In this document: positions 19,848 to 32,720 of the stretch, piece by piece
Layout of the letters: each line of letters opens with the position of its first letter
How positions within the stretch are numbered: position 1 is the first letter of the stretch
Assembly (NCBI GenBank): GCA_029706075.1
Contig: JAINUG010000177.1
Span: forward strand, 372,001 to 436,000
Direction of reading: 5' to 3'
DNA length: 64,000 nucleotides
DNA from: Aldrovandia affinis
Lineage: Eukaryota > Chordata > Actinopteri > Notacanthiformes > Halosauridae
Program-made: the position numbers and the translations under genes
The notes under the pieces: generated by a model
What the model saw: the letters and a program-made list of their open reading frames with translations, nothing else
Told to the model about the DNA's origin: nothing
Databases searched by the model: none

Positions 19848-22800
19848 ACAAGAATATGCCAAAATTCAATCTTTCAGGTGTTGAAAGAATGAGACTCGGA
19901 CACTTAAAAGATGTTCCAAATAATTTGTTTCGGTGCAGGTTGGTTTCGACCCTTGGGTATTCATCAGAACAGTGACCCAAGGGTCAAAATGTTAACAAAC
20001 CTGCATGGTTAAATGAACAATTACACTTCATTTTTGGAGCATCTTATAAGTGTGCGAGAACAGCTTCTTGTATGCCACTTTGACTCGGCATCTTATGCTA
20101 AGACCTTAATGGAGTACGTATGTTTATCATGTTACTGTTTAGTCTTTCAGGTGTTTCCTTTATGAAATGGCCTATACTACTGTGGCATGGATTTTACAAG
20201 ACAGGGATATGCATCACAGTCCTGAAGATTAGCCTCTCAGAAGGAAGGTAATAAGAGACGGGGGGTTTTACAATAGGAGACCGACCATTCCATATCTGTA
20301 AACGTACACCTAGATATACACCTAGACGTATCTCAACTGCGATGAATGCTGCTCATGAGAATAATTAATAAAACCAAAAAAAGAATACATATTTATGTGC
20401 AAGTCTTCAGGGATGAAACCCAACATAAGCAAATCCAAGAAACTTTTTTGAAAATGTAATATAATCTGTAATAATGCGAGATAGAATAGGATGTGAACAC
20501 ACTGTCACCGGCTAGTCGTAAATTGACGCTGTTACCTCACAATGCTAGAACGTTCTGCAGCTAATCAGGCTTGCTTCAGCCTCAGATGTTTGAGTGGGGT
20601 AACTGTAATGACTCATCATGCTTTCATTTAAACATGGGAGTGCAGTTTGTCCTGTTGAGGCTGATATCTCAGGCAACAGGCCAAAAGGAGCTTGCTTGCT
20701 GAAATAAAGTGGGCTATGAAAATATGTAGGCCATATATATGTTGGGTCATCATAGGCCTTCAGAATTTCACTGGTTCATCTCCGCTCCCAAGGAAGGGCA
20801 AATCTCCCTTCACCACAGCAATGAGCCAGAGAGAGAGTGTCTCCAAATGATGCGTGCAGCTCAAATGATGTGCTTCGGTTCTGGACTAGAGCTGGATTTG
20901 TCACATAAAAAAGAATAGAAAAACTGTTCTTACAGTTAGAAACAACAATCCATTTCAAAAATTTGTGGCGGAATCCCAGTCCCACTTTATTTGTGAGAGT
21001 TACACGTGCCCGTTGAGGAAAGTGGTCAGCAAACCCACTAATGTTTGATGCAGCTGCAGTAAGATTTTGGAGTAAAATTGCAACGGTTTCCATTTGACTT
21101 AATGCACATTTAGACCAGTTATTTTTCTGGAATATTGACTAAGGGGTTTGTCTACGAAAATAGTTTTGATAAGTTGTCATTATTAAGCTTTGTGTGTCCT
21201 TGAATCATACCAGTGTAAATTGTTTGGCTGTGTTCAAATCTGCTTACTTGTTCTCCACTAAACCTCAAGAGGGAGCAAGAGAGCGCTTTAGTACATGTCC
21301 CAAGGCTCCACCCTTATTGTGCCCTCTGACCCCCATAGGGCACTCACTCAGTGGGGTGCACCACTGTCAAACTTTACAAACCGCACGGGCAAGATGCGTA
21401 GGTATACTATGAGCTCTTTCACTATTGGCATTCAAATCATGACGGTTAAAATGCTCACTGCTTGCTGCTCAAGATCTATGCAAGTTTCCGTTTTGAACAA
21501 CGGTTCCCAACATGCAAATACACTGCTTGGAATAACATAATTCCTATGGGAACAGAAGATCACTGAAAAAAAAGATTTTACTTTGTGTTGAAAAATGGGA
21601 CCACCAAAAGATAAAAATCCCAGCCAGAATCCTACTTTGTGCATGCTCTGCTCCATGTGTTTGGATCACTGCAATCCTACTAGGCCACATTATGACCCTG
21701 CACAGCCAATGTTAAATGTAGGCTATTCCAATAGTGTGCATTTACAAACGTCCTGGAACCTTTTTTCAATTAATTATTGGAATCGAATAAAAAAAGTCCA
21801 TAGAATATGAAAATAATTCTAACAATTTCCTGAAAAATGCATTAAAATTGTCATAAATAGGCCTACTGGGGGATTGGATGGACAAATTTGAGTCATAGGA
21901 CAATGTTCCTCAAGCAGCTCAGTTCCCCAAACATCGTTTGTTTCCTATTTATTCAAAGATCTCGAATGAAACTTGCCACCTACCATGGTGTGAGTGAACT
22001 GCAGTTCTCATGTTGTGGGTCTGTATGGAAAACCTCCTAGATTGGGGCTGCTAAAGTGTTAAACATGATGTAAATTATACATATCTTAATCACAAATTCA
22101 CTTGATGGTTTCCGAGACACCACCAGCAATGTGACAATCCCCACCCCAGAGCATTTGTTCTCTGAGCGGCAGTTTAAGTTGGTCACTGCTGGGAATTTAG
22201 GGGGTGAAAACGTACCTTGATTATTACTAGCAGAACTGGCACTGTAACAACTAAATTGGACACCTGGAATGATTCAATACCTTGTTCTGGTAGATCTCAG
22301 CCTCTAGTGAAGGGTTGCTCAGTCTGTGGTGTGACTTCATGAAGTTTATGCACAGGAAAGGGCTGAAAGATGGTTGTTAGGGGCAACAGCCATGCCTGAG
22401 AGTAGGGCCCGAGATTGGCTTCGCAGGCCTACGGATCAGCATTCGATGTCGCACATATAAATCTGCTCCGCAACTTCTCACACTTTGTGCCCTGGTCTAA
22501 TGTCCAGTCGTGAAACTCCAGGCTGGACCCGTTCCAAGTGTCGCCCTGTTCTCGGCTCGTTTGCTCCAGATGCCTGAGACCCGGGCTGGTTTTCGCATTT
22601 GACGCCGTTCGTACAATGCAATGGTATCAGCACGGCGCAAAGACAGCATCAGTCGGGGCTGTAAAAACCTTGGCAGGCCGGCGCTAGTTATTCTTAGCAG
22701 AGAAGTGACTGAATGTCTGAAACAGCGAGGAGCAGACTCCATTTACAGAGGTATTATTTCTCAGGCTAGCACAGGACATAAAAATACACGCAGCCATAAG

Positions 22801-24209
22801 ATGGGGGGAGTGGAAAGGTAGACAGCGTAGTGGAAGCAATGAAGAGTATGCTCCTAATGTGGGAAGAAAAACAGGGAAACAGTGTCTCAGTGTCACCTAT
22901 TGGCATATCGCACCAAACAGACTGTCTGTGGTTCTTCACCACGAAAACCAAGAAGACTTTTACACTTCCAAAGTGTCACAGCTCAGCCTTAATTGGCAAA
23001 TGATTGTATTGTTTAACAGTTAAATACACTTTTAATTTTTACTTAAATGAAATTGCGACTGAAAGATTCCCGCCTTAAAATGCAGAACATTTTAGATGTC
23101 CCATTTCAGTGGGACGGGAGAAGTTGACTGCACATTGACACACTCAGCTGGGCATTGGGCTCAGTTTGAGGGTAATGACCCCACTACAGTGGCTGCACTC
23201 CCCGGGGTGAGTAGAACTGTGGAAATTCCCCCTTGCCAGAAAGCAGTGTTTTAACCTAGTGGGCCAATAGCTCATTTTGAAGAGAGAGCAGAGTTGGTTA
23301 CAGAGGTCGCAGGTTTGTGAACCAGTGTTTGCCTGCACCAACACATATTTAGAGCAGAGCCGGTCGATCAGCAAGTCTGCCGAGCTAGAGGGGAAAAGTG
23401 TTTTGGGGGGTCATTTGTCAGAGTCCAATACAGTGATGTAATCTCCAGGAATGAGCAAGACATTACAGTCTCCCCTACCAGAGACTTTGGCATGGTGGGA
23501 TGAACAGTTTTACTGTCTAAGTAAACTGCAATGCCAAGAATATGGAAAAATATCCAACTGAGGCCTTTTTACAGTGGCACTACTAGTAAGTATTGTACTG
23601 AATTCAAGGGGATTATTGCAGAGTTAAAAAGGAGTAATTAACATGGACTTTGGATTTGATGGGAAACCGTCAAATTTAAGAGTTTGGTTTGAATTAAGAA
23701 AAATATTGTAGCTTGCCTAATGTTATTGAAATAAATTGCTTTCTTGGCTGGACTGACACATTTTTGTTTAAATGATCGCACCTCTGTGGTACATGGATTA
23801 AAATGACTTAAACAGAACAGTGATCGGAAAACCATACACCCTGCGAGACCATATCTAAAATGGGATTATGAAAGTTCATGAAAACAGTTAACTGCCTGGT
23901 CCATATTGAAAGCATTTCTGTAGGATATATATATGTAACAGTTGGGGGGAAAGTTAAGCAGTCAGAGAAATTGGATATAACAACTGTGATATTTTTAGAC
24001 ACTTTCCATCAAACATTAGCAACAATCAGTTGGCAAATCTGAGCTGATACAAAATAATATAGTAACATTCAAGATGCATCAAAGCATATCTTAATGCAAG
24101 TCAAAGAATGGTTGCAATGATATGTCAGGAGTTATATGGGTAGTTATGTATCATAATTTAGAAGCAACAGTTAAAGCGAACACATTTCTCATTCAAATTG
24201 GAAAGCTTC
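19848..24209. other. Intergenic, no gene recognised
   Basis: Apart from the hairpin repeat at its left end, the only item of note is a 105-codon minus-strand open frame at 20776-21093 (see findings). No exon pair or RNA gene was recognised. Confidence 0.5.
19895..20065. repeat. Hairpin-forming interspersed repeat
   Basis: GCAGGTTGGTTTCGACCCTT is followed about 30 bp on by its near complement (ACCCAAGGGTCAAAATG, then AACCTGCATGG). This is typical of short fish MITE-like or tRNA-free repeats with strong stems. It ends in TTTGGAGCATCTTATAAGTG. Confidence 0.6.
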
Positions 24210-24535
24210 TGCTTACGACAATCGGTCAGGACAGCAGAATCTCTATCTTCCACAGAAGACTCTCTGAATCTAGATCTCCTATCTCTCGCTATCTTCCACA
24301 AAAAACTGAAAACTCACATTTTCCAACTGTACCTCAACTAAAGAAAAAAATAACAATAACTTTCTCTCCATTTTGTATCACAGGTTTTGTGGCGCGAACT
24401 TCAGCATCGACAATGATTCGACTGTGGCATACTGTTTGATAGCTATAGCAATGTTCTCTAGCCATATTAACGTTCAGTTGTAAGTCACTTTGGAGAAAAG
24501 TAGTCTGCCAAATAACTAAATTGTAAATTGTATGA
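24210..24535 (+). mobile_element. Degenerate retroposon 3' end
   Basis: The stretch around 24290-24340 (TTCCACAAAAAACTGAAAAC and TTTTCCAACTGTACCTCAAC) reads like the C-terminal end of a fish retrotransposon ORF. It ends at 24478-24530 with TTGTAAGTCACTTTGGAGAA, a worn form of the common fish retroposon tail. Confidence 0.5.
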
Positions 24536-25859
24536 ATGTTCTACTTCAAGCCCCCCCTAGTGGGGAAACCCAACTAGATCCAAACTGTTGTTGTTGGCCT
24601 CAAACTCTCCATTCCCATTCGACCTCAGTGATTCCCCTGACTTTATGGCATTGCTCTTCTGTACAGGGGTGATTTACAGTCTTGTAAACACATAGGAAGT
24701 AGCATTGGAAATGGGTTAACAAAGTCAATAAAAACAGACTTCAGTCCTGGGATGACGGCGTACGTTTCTGTACATCTCCTTCTATCGCCATCCTCTCTCC
24801 CGCTTTCGACAGCAACCGGCGCACAGGGCAATGCGTTTCGCAGCCGTATCTGCGAGCCTGCTTAAATCCCCTCCACTTCATCCCGGCCTCGCGAGCCACA
24901 GAGAGGCGGTCCCTAGAGCTGAGACGGCCTTACGGACCAGGGAGGGAGAGGACCATGAAAGAGAAAAGAAGAAAGAAGAAAAAATAAAAATTGAGGGGCC
25001 CTCGGGGAACCTGACTTCTCTCCATCTCCTCTAGGCTGCTGGACCGACTGCATTGAACCTGTGCAGACCACCCTGCTGCCTCTACCTTACAGGCACCGCA
25101 TTTGAGCCAGATTTCACAATCCTCCCATCTTCACTGTCTCTGGGAAATATGGTCCCATTCTTTTTACAAATGCAGTGGGAAAATATCAAAATTGACTTGA
25201 ATGAAGGTGTAGGTCTATGTATGTTGCATGTCTACAGCAGATGTTGAGATTGTATTAAGACATGAAAACAGCACCTAATGCAGAATCCTCAGAACCAAGT
25301 TGGGAATGTTCTGGTCTGGTAAGGACTCCTGGTCAAGACTTTCCTGTCTTTATGAAAGCAGAATTGGTATTTCAGTAGCATGATCTTGATGTGTAACTGT
25401 GGCAACAATGGTTTAGAAATATGAACTGTATTTCGTTTGATTCCTTTGATTCCAGGGAATTTACCATAAGGTTTTGACAGTCTCCCAAAAATACAATCTG
25501 TGAAAGATGTCGAGAAGCCATTATGTAGAGATGAAATTAAAAAATAAAAGCTAAACATGAGACATCTCATATACTTACACAACGGTGTAAGTGTATTCAT
25601 CTCCTTTGCAGATAATTTGGTAAATGTAGCCATATAGGTATAAAAATGCATCTACTTAACAGTCTCTTTTTTTTAAAGATTCAAGTGATTCCTGTCAAAC
25701 AAATCAGTTCAGACATCAGCACTGGCAATGATATTAAAACTTTATGTTTACACACTCAAATATTTATGGTCACGACTGCACAGAAAGCATATTAGATAAA
25801 ATATGGCTAACCTTAAACCCATGTCAAACAAATATAGATTTTTAACAACAATTCATTTT

Positions 25860-26095
25860 TCTTTTTCTCCACAACGTCTCTCCCATTTCAGCAGAACACA
25901 GACTCTGACGCTCGTGTCCTCTGAAGCACGTGAGCTTCAGCCAGACTGCATTTCGTTTCACCCTGCAGTCCACCAGCTGAGCTGCACAGTCATGGCACGA
26001 CATGGGCAGCTGGTGTAGGCAGACTGCAGGTGCCCGATCAACCAGAGGAGCTGCTAGTACACAATGAGGTGGGGGATATCCTCACTTCTAGTGTC
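25860..26095 (+). repeat. Dispersed repeat, copy 2
   Basis: Shares CCTGCAGTCCACCAGCTGAG, ACCAGAGGAGCTGCTAG and the following GTGAGG-like segment with copy 1 at 10780-11110, in the same orientation. Much diverged; class unknown. Confidence 0.6.
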
Positions 26096-27552
26096 CTTTA
26101 ATAACGGCCCATCTTTAAAAAAAATAATTCTGTTAGCCTTGCTTGTCTTCATTTTATGAATGGTCTGTCACTTTTAATTTAATTTTCTGTATGTTTTTAT
26201 GCTGGCAATGTGAAGCACTTTGAGATTGGAATGTTATAATGGTGTTTTACAAAAAATATATATTATTATTATCCTATCTGACTGAAGCCCTCCCTACCTG
26301 GACCACACTGTTCTATAGTTCGGCAGCAAGATAAGCCTAGCTCTCTAACTAGCCAGCTTGCTAATGTTAGTACCCTTTTCTTCAAGCTAGTTGTATTTTT
26401 TACTTAACGTAGACAATGACGGCTAGCACCAGTTTATTGTTCAAACAGAACAAGAAGTGGTGTCATTGTGGCTAGCTAGTAACAGCCAAGGCAATGACTG
26501 AACAAGGTTTACAGTACAGTTATAGTACCAGCTGACATTACATGAAATTCCGCCAAAATGGAATTTCATTGCGTGGTATTAATAACAAATGACCTAGGAA
26601 TATGCCAAAAGATAAGGCTAGCTTCTTAAAATTAAACTGAGCTGCACAATATAGTTATTATAAATATAACACATTTAGTAGCGTGATAGAGCTATCAAAT
26701 AATTCGATCATATTTCAGTCAAAAACATTTCAGTCATTTCAATCCAGTGGTGATAAAAAAACATCTAGGTTTAGGGCAGGGCTATTCAATTCCAGGCCTC
26801 GAGGGCCGCAGATGAGACACATGAGACATAATGATGAGACCATTTTAAGGAATCAAAAATATACATCTAAATTCTATTGTGATTTAATAGATTTTAACAT
26901 TTTAATTTCATAAATTTTTCATAGGTCTTCACTGAAGGCTTAGTAGGCCTGGATGGTTCTCCTTTCGTGAAAACCTTTTAAATCTGAAGGTAAAAGACTG
27001 TAAAAAATATTGTCCTGCTTAAGACTACTGAGTTCAACACAGATAATTAATAGAAATAAAAGCAGTCGTAGACTTCAATAAGGCCACGATAAGCTCTAAA
27101 ATCTGAAAACAAAGAGGTAAAACATTATGATATGCACATTTTTTCCAAAGAGGCCTCAACATTTTTTGAACGTCTCTTTCCATATGGGTGTGTGGCAGAA
27201 TAACTTGGACTGATTGGAATAGCATATGTTACAGTACATATATGACATTTTCACCTGGCGAACAAAATACAGATCTCTAAAGTTTCTCTTGGTCTATATC
27301 CTCATACAGTGGTATACATGTACAAAGGACCTGTACTACCTAACTACCATTAAGTGTTATTACAAAAATTATATTGTGATTTTGGTATTTAGCGTTAAAA
27401 CAAAACATTAAAAAACAGGTTATAAAAAGACTTTACCAAAGCTATGGATCGCATTAAAAACGTTGAAACAGGCATCGCTCAGTTTAAGGAACATTATAAA
27501 ATATATAAAAAGTGACCTCTGACTCACCAGACCCCCCTGCCCCCCCTCCCCG

Positions 27553-27583
<31 letters not shown>

Positions 27584-27584
27584 A
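27553..27584. repeat. CA microsatellite
   Basis: Uninterrupted ACAC run after a C-rich stretch (CCCCCCTCCCCGACCCACCC). Confidence 0.9.
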
Positions 27585-28134
27585 AAAAGAAAAAAAACAT
27601 ACCACAAGAGATTAAACTCAGAGAGAAAAGACAGTGAGGCATAAAAGGAAAGAGGGAGTGAGAAGGAGGGAAATAAAGTGAAAAAACAGAGGAGACCAGG
27701 TCTAGCAGGAATTTGGAGGAGAGGGAAAAAATCGAGAAGAGAAAAACAGGGCGTTGAGAGCTGTTGTGTTTATGTAGTCCCCTTCAAAGGAGAGCTTAAT
27801 TATTTTTCCATACCATCTGCAACGGCACTGACTGCAGGTTTCGAGCCCTGGTTAGTGCTTCTATCTCCTCACAACCCAGTGCATATCGGACTCGACGTCT
27901 GTGGACCACTTTGTCTAACATTCTTGTCTGACATCTGAAGGGTGACCTTTGTGAAATATATTAAGATTATATGGAAATATGCCTGGGCTCTTTTTCATAA
28001 ATATTCCCGCTGAACGGTGCCCTGACTGCTAGGTGCGTTAACCTTAAATATATATATAACATTCTAAATTGGGTCATTCAGTTGGGTCACTACAAGGGAG
28101 AAGTCTTTTCAAATTCTCAAAATTGAAATGTTTA

Positions 28135-28154
28135 TATATATATATATATATATA
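28135..28154. repeat. TA microsatellite
   Basis: Run of alternating T and A; simple slippage repeat. Confidence 0.85.
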
Positions 28155-29299
28155 GCATCGAGATGGCCTTTTTCCCGCCAGAGGCACAAAGGAACCAGAT
28201 GTACAGTGTTTGTACACAAATGTGTCCCTTTAACACACAGTATGACTGCTAATATTCAGTCCCCGTCAAACTCCTTATCCAAGTAGTTCACAATATGAAC
28301 AAGCCCAGGTTTCATGGGTAAACAAACAAACAAACAAAAAGGTTTGAACAAACTAGCAGTCACAAGAAAAAAAAGATACATATAAATAAATTAAGAAATA
28401 AATAAGTAAATAGTGTAAATAAATAAGTGAATAAACATTTATACAGTATTCAATTAATATAGTGACAAGTAATCAATGTTTAGTGGGAACTGCAACCACT
28501 TTCAGTTGGATGACTGTGAATGTAAATTAATGCAGTAACTCAGTTTGAAATTGCTCAGTATGCCTCTTGAGTGAGAATGAGACAGAAATCTGCATATCTG
28601 TAAATTATTATGACTGTGTGCATTTTCACCTGCTTATTTATTAAAGAATAGCTAATTTTATGTTCTTAATAAAACTGAATTGCTCATCTCAAAGGATAAA
28701 TACCTGTGAGATCATTTTTATTAAGGAAATAATAATAATAATTCACATTGAAACACAACATTAAAACATAGGTTATAAAGCTGGATAAAACAGCAAACCA
28801 AAGCTGTGGATCTCAATTAAAACTCTGAAACAGGTATCCCTCAGTTTAGATAGATGCAATAGCATGCATTTGAAACACAGGATGATTAAGGAATTGGATC
28901 AAACCCATGTTGATTGGCAAATTATGGGGAAGGGTCACCAGCTGCCACAATAGGCCTTCGACTGTGATGTTCACTTTGTTTAAAAATAAGCAACTCATCA
29001 TTGCTAATGGTGTCTTATACACTGCCGTATACAATGCCATTCAACTCTATCCCTTCTGCCTGATCACATAGCTTGGAGCAATTTCTGACCAGCTGCTTGG
29101 TGCTTTCTCTACCTTACCAGGGTAGGATTCCATCTGGAGCAACCCATTGACCTGCCCCAACATCACACATACTCAAACGCAAGAATGGAAGACCCATTAT
29201 TTATATAGTTACAACTTAGTTACAACCATTCTAATGATGCGACATAGATACAGAGCCGTAATGACCTGTCCCCCCTCTCTTCCCTATGACACGCTCTGT

Positions 29300-29455
29300 T
29301 GTGGTTCTGTGTGGCTCAGTTGGTAGAGCACGGCGCTCTAGGTTTGGGTTCAATCCCCACTGGGACCACATATACTGAAAAATATATGCATTCACTACTG
29401 TAAGTCGTTTTGGATAAAAGCATCTGCTAAATGACATATATTATTATTATTATTC
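29300..29455 (+). mobile_element. tRNA-headed fish SINE
   Basis: The head TGTGGCTCAGTTGGTAGAGC (A box) with GGGTTCAATCCCCACTGGGA (B box) is followed by a spacer and the tail TCGTTTTGGATAAAAGCATC, ending in ATT trinucleotide repeats. Same family as the copies at 46094 and 63362. It lacks part of the middle of the tRNA head, so it is not a tRNA gene. Confidence 0.85.
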
Positions 29456-31480
29456 TAAAATTCTGAACCCAAAACGACTCACAGACTTGTTCTTGTTCTA
29501 TGATCCGGTCAGACACTCTTTCTCTGGTTAAATTTCTGTTTCTCTCAATTTTTTTCTCAGTCCTGTGACATCAACTGTGCTTCAACTATAACCTTGTTTT
29601 ATTACGATGTGGTCAAAATAGCCGAGCTATGTACAATCATGCTATTGGCATACGTTTACTTATTCAATTTGTTAGTGGTGTTGAGACTGCACTCTATTTG
29701 TGGGATCGCTTCTCTGAACTCATCCAGGTTGGATGCGATTGCTTTAGTTTTTTCTTTTGACTATTTAGCTTCTCACAAGTCTTAATTGTACTTATAATGT
29801 TGTACTTCCTTAATTGATTTCACTGTGACCACATGTGGAGAATGACATGATTTATCCACTTCAATTAGCGGAAACTCTTTCACCTGTGATGTATGAACCA
29901 GTAATTAGTGTTTTGTTAAAACTGTGGAGTCCCTTGCCCTCTTTAACAGCACTCCCTTGAGACCCTGAGTCAGGGTCTGTGCTGGCATTTTAATTACGAA
30001 TGAAACTAAATCTTTTAAACTTTTTGCTATTTTTGTGTTTGCTCTGTGCTTATTTTGTCCAGTTCAAAATCATCCCAGAATACGCAATTGCATAATGTTT
30101 TAATTACCTAAGCCAATTAATAAAGGTTTATTTTGAATTTGGCTTGAAATACACCCCCGACTATTTGAACGGATTGGAATTTGGTTAGTCAGTATATCTG
30201 GCCAACAATGGGGATGGTGAAGATCTAGATGTTCCTCGGACAACACAACAGTAGCAGCCTTACCACCTGATGGCTTGATTCCTAAAACAGGGCCTATGTC
30301 ACAAGGCCTCTGCCATCTACTCTGTCAGTAGCAGGCCAAAATGCTTCTGTTTTTTCATACAGCCTACAACAGCTGTCTGCAGGTTGTCCACTGAGATGGA
30401 TGCCACTCTCTCCTCCAAATCATTGTTCCATGTTCCAGAGTTTCTGTGCTATCTATTGCCTGCTTTATATTTAAGTGATATCCCTGGCTTCTTTACCTTA
30501 AGCATTTGAGCAAATAATGCACAAAATGGGAAATACATGGACAGTCGTATAATCTAGCTAGCTAACTAGCTGTCATCATTTGCTAAGAAAGATTTTCAGT
30601 GGTAGTTCTAAAATAAGTAAAGTTAGTCAAATTCTAATTTGCTCATTTGTGAGAGGGAGGGAGTTCTACTGACAGAGGACTGATAATGACTTCAAAACAA
30701 TAATAGAAATAAACACAATGGATCTGACCATTAGAAGGGATCCAGATTTTCACACAACCAGGTTGCAATGCAAATTTGTATGGTGGAGCTACCTTAAAAT
30801 ATAAATTAAGTTTAAAGTAGATGTCAAAGAATACAAGATAGCCTTTAACGATGTTCCGCAATTATAAATCGCTGCAGAAGAGTTACTATCTGCTGTAAGA
30901 GGGTGCGTTGCTTCCAGCAACTTGCTTGGAGCCCCAAAGGGCTTCAGGGCCGTGGAGCTGCTGCTTTGCTAGTTCCACGCCATTGAACTAACTGATGTTT
31001 GTCTGTCAAAATAATGAAGGATTTCCCTTTGATATTGGCTCCCTGCCAGTGGCAGGCTTTTTCTTTGTGCAAACAGTTGCGGAAATTCCCTTGAAATATA
31101 AAAAAAATTATGTTCCTACATTTAAAAAGTTTAAAATAATGTTTTTGTTCTGGAACATAAAAAATGTTTCGTTTTTTGGGTCTGCTCCTAGAAAAATTAC
31201 ATTTGGTTCCGTTTTTTCGTTTCCCGTTCCCTGAACCAACTCTATTCCCTTCCTCCCCAAGATTGAATATAAGCCTTGTTTGTGAGCTTTGCCTCTGATA
31301 GAGAATATTATGAGACTGATTAAAAACAGCAAGTGCGATGGTCTGCCCTGTCAAATGTCAGCATGACCATTTTATGACATACCAATCTCTGAATCTGGAA
31401 TATCGGTGAACTGTGATTGGTTCCCCACATAGCTAATGGTGACACGGAATAATGTCCCTACGGTATGTTCACCCTACTTA
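29456..31480. other. Intergenic with an old repeat
   Basis: No gene recognised. The segment at 30880-31280 reads like a fish interspersed repeat (TCGTTTCCCGTTCCCTGAAC motif). The 136-codon minus-strand frame at 30944-31354 lies over it and is not supported as a gene. Confidence 0.5.
30880..31280. repeat. Probable interspersed repeat (DNA-transposon-like)
   Basis: Contains TTTTGGGTCTGCTCC and TCGTTTCCCGTTCCCTGAAC, phrases I associate with repeated fish elements, and CTGCCAGTGGCAGG, a short palindrome. Class uncertain; recognised by memory only. Confidence 0.4.
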
Positions 31481-31489
31481 CGTAAACAA

Positions 31490-31800
31490 ACAATGAATTC
31501 TATTGAGAACAAGACAGTCTTAACCGTCTGGAATGCTTTTAAGAATTCCGGGCTGGACACATGAGAACGTGAGAGGGAGAGACTGACACATTCCACGGGC
31601 ATTTTTTTCACTCTGCAGATGCAAATCAACACCGTCATCTCTCCTCCCCCACTCCTCCCTCCGCCCGTCTTTCAGTTTGCGACCGTCAGTGTGTTAACCG
31701 TCTCTGAGTGCTGACAGAGGGCTCCAGCCCTTTTAATTTCCACATGACTACTTTACTGAGACGTTACTGTATCGCTATCCCGGTTACCCTTCCCTAATAG
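31490..31800. promoter_or_regulatory. Candidate conserved noncoding element with POU octamer
   Basis: Complex, repeat-free sequence in the fgf8-slc2a15 interval. It carries a perfect octamer ATGCAAAT at 31619-31626, followed by CAACACCGTC, and TTTTAATTTCCAC near 31732. No coding potential. Assignment as an element is inference from texture and position. Confidence 0.35.
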
Positions 31801-32085
31801 TAGTGTTGAGTCTCAAAGGCCCCCGTTTATCTCAGGGTTGGTCAAACTCTCTTTCACGAAGTCACCCAAATAACCACCTAAACAAATGAGAATGTTGGGT
31901 AATACATCTTTAAAACAATGTGCTATTCTGAATAGGAATTTATGAATGTCTTACAGAGCTTGAAAAACCTTTCTGTCCCTAAGCAGCTAATCGCGTGCCA
32001 CACATATGTATAGGCAGTAACATATCATAATATTATTATTCAAGAAAATAAAACTTTCTCCAGTAATGTGCTACAGAAAAGACTT

Positions 32086-32184
32086 GGTGAGTGTGTACAG
32101 CTCCTCTTGGTTCGAGCTCTTAGCCAGTAGTTAGTATAGCACACCGAGAGCTGGTGTTTTTGCCGTCAACAAAGTCAGTTTAGT
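32086..32184. repeat. 99-bp near-identical duplication, copy A
   Basis: Begins GGTGAGTGTGTACAGCTCCT and ends AAAGTCAGTTTAGT. It matches 33521-33619 with two differences (G/A near the start, C/T in the middle). Flanks differ, so it is a segmental copy, not an ordinary tandem array. Confidence 0.95.
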
Positions 32185-32248
32185 ATGGTGAAGTTTGATT
32201 CTGACAGGCCAGTGAAAGATTTTTGTTGTTTATCAAGTGTCTGATATG

Positions 32249-32272
32249 GTGTGTGTGTGTGTGGGGGGGGGT
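32249..32272. repeat. GT microsatellite followed by G run
   Basis: TGGTGTGTGTGTGTGTGGGG; simple repeat between the duplicated 99-bp segment and a GC-rich block. Confidence 0.85.
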
Positions 32273-32299
32273 CAGTAAACAGCAGTCGATGCGTTTAAT

Positions 32300-32720
32300 A
32301 TCAAACCCAGTGAATTGGAAACAGCGGGGGTTGTTTATTGATCACAGGGCACCTCTCTTTGGAGCTGTCCCTCCAGACCCATGCAGGCTGTGTCTGGGCT
32401 GAGCGGCAGGCCGGGAGCATGTGATGACACAGGGCATCTGCTCTCGCTGCTCCTCGTGTCAGGACTACAGTCGTGAAAAGGCGGCTCCCGCTATCCGCGG
32501 CGGCCCGTTGCTCCACGTCACTCTGATGTCGCATCACCTCCGTTTCAAAGGCCGCGGCGGGGAGCGAGAGAGAGCTGTGTTTGTTGCCGTTACATGACTG
32601 GGGGTCACGACCTTTAGAGAGACTGCTGGATGGACACATTTCTACTGCATGGCAGACCGAGTACGTTGACTGACTCTCGTTCAAAGTGGACGTGGGTCAA
32701 CGACGGGGCCTCAGAGAAGA
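32300..32720. promoter_or_regulatory. Candidate conserved noncoding element, GC-rich
   Basis: CpG-bearing block (CGCTATCCGCGGCGGCCCGT near 32495) inside AT-rich surroundings, with no repeats. A 127-codon minus-strand frame (32301-32684) covers it but has no recognisable domain. Either a CpG-island-like regulatory element or an unrecognised exon; I favour the first. Confidence 0.3.

Larger units (their letters stand above)
24536..29299. other. Intergenic, no gene recognised
   Basis: Contains a CpG-richer patch at about 24740-24920, repeat copy 2 near 26 kb, a partial MITE-like motif at 26775-26815 (CAGGCCTCGAGGGCCG), a CA run near 27553-27584 and a TA run near 28135-28154. Nothing coding was recognised. 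Confidence 0.5.

Noticed and set aside
30944..31354. 136-codon minus-strand frame as a gene
   Set aside because: Overlaps a repeat-like segment and is rich in Lys/Asn/Phe, as expected for AT-rich noncoding sequence.
32301..32684. 127-codon minus-strand frame as a gene
   Set aside because: GC-rich composition lowers stop frequency; no domain, hydrophobic core or splice partner; better explained as a CpG-rich noncoding block.
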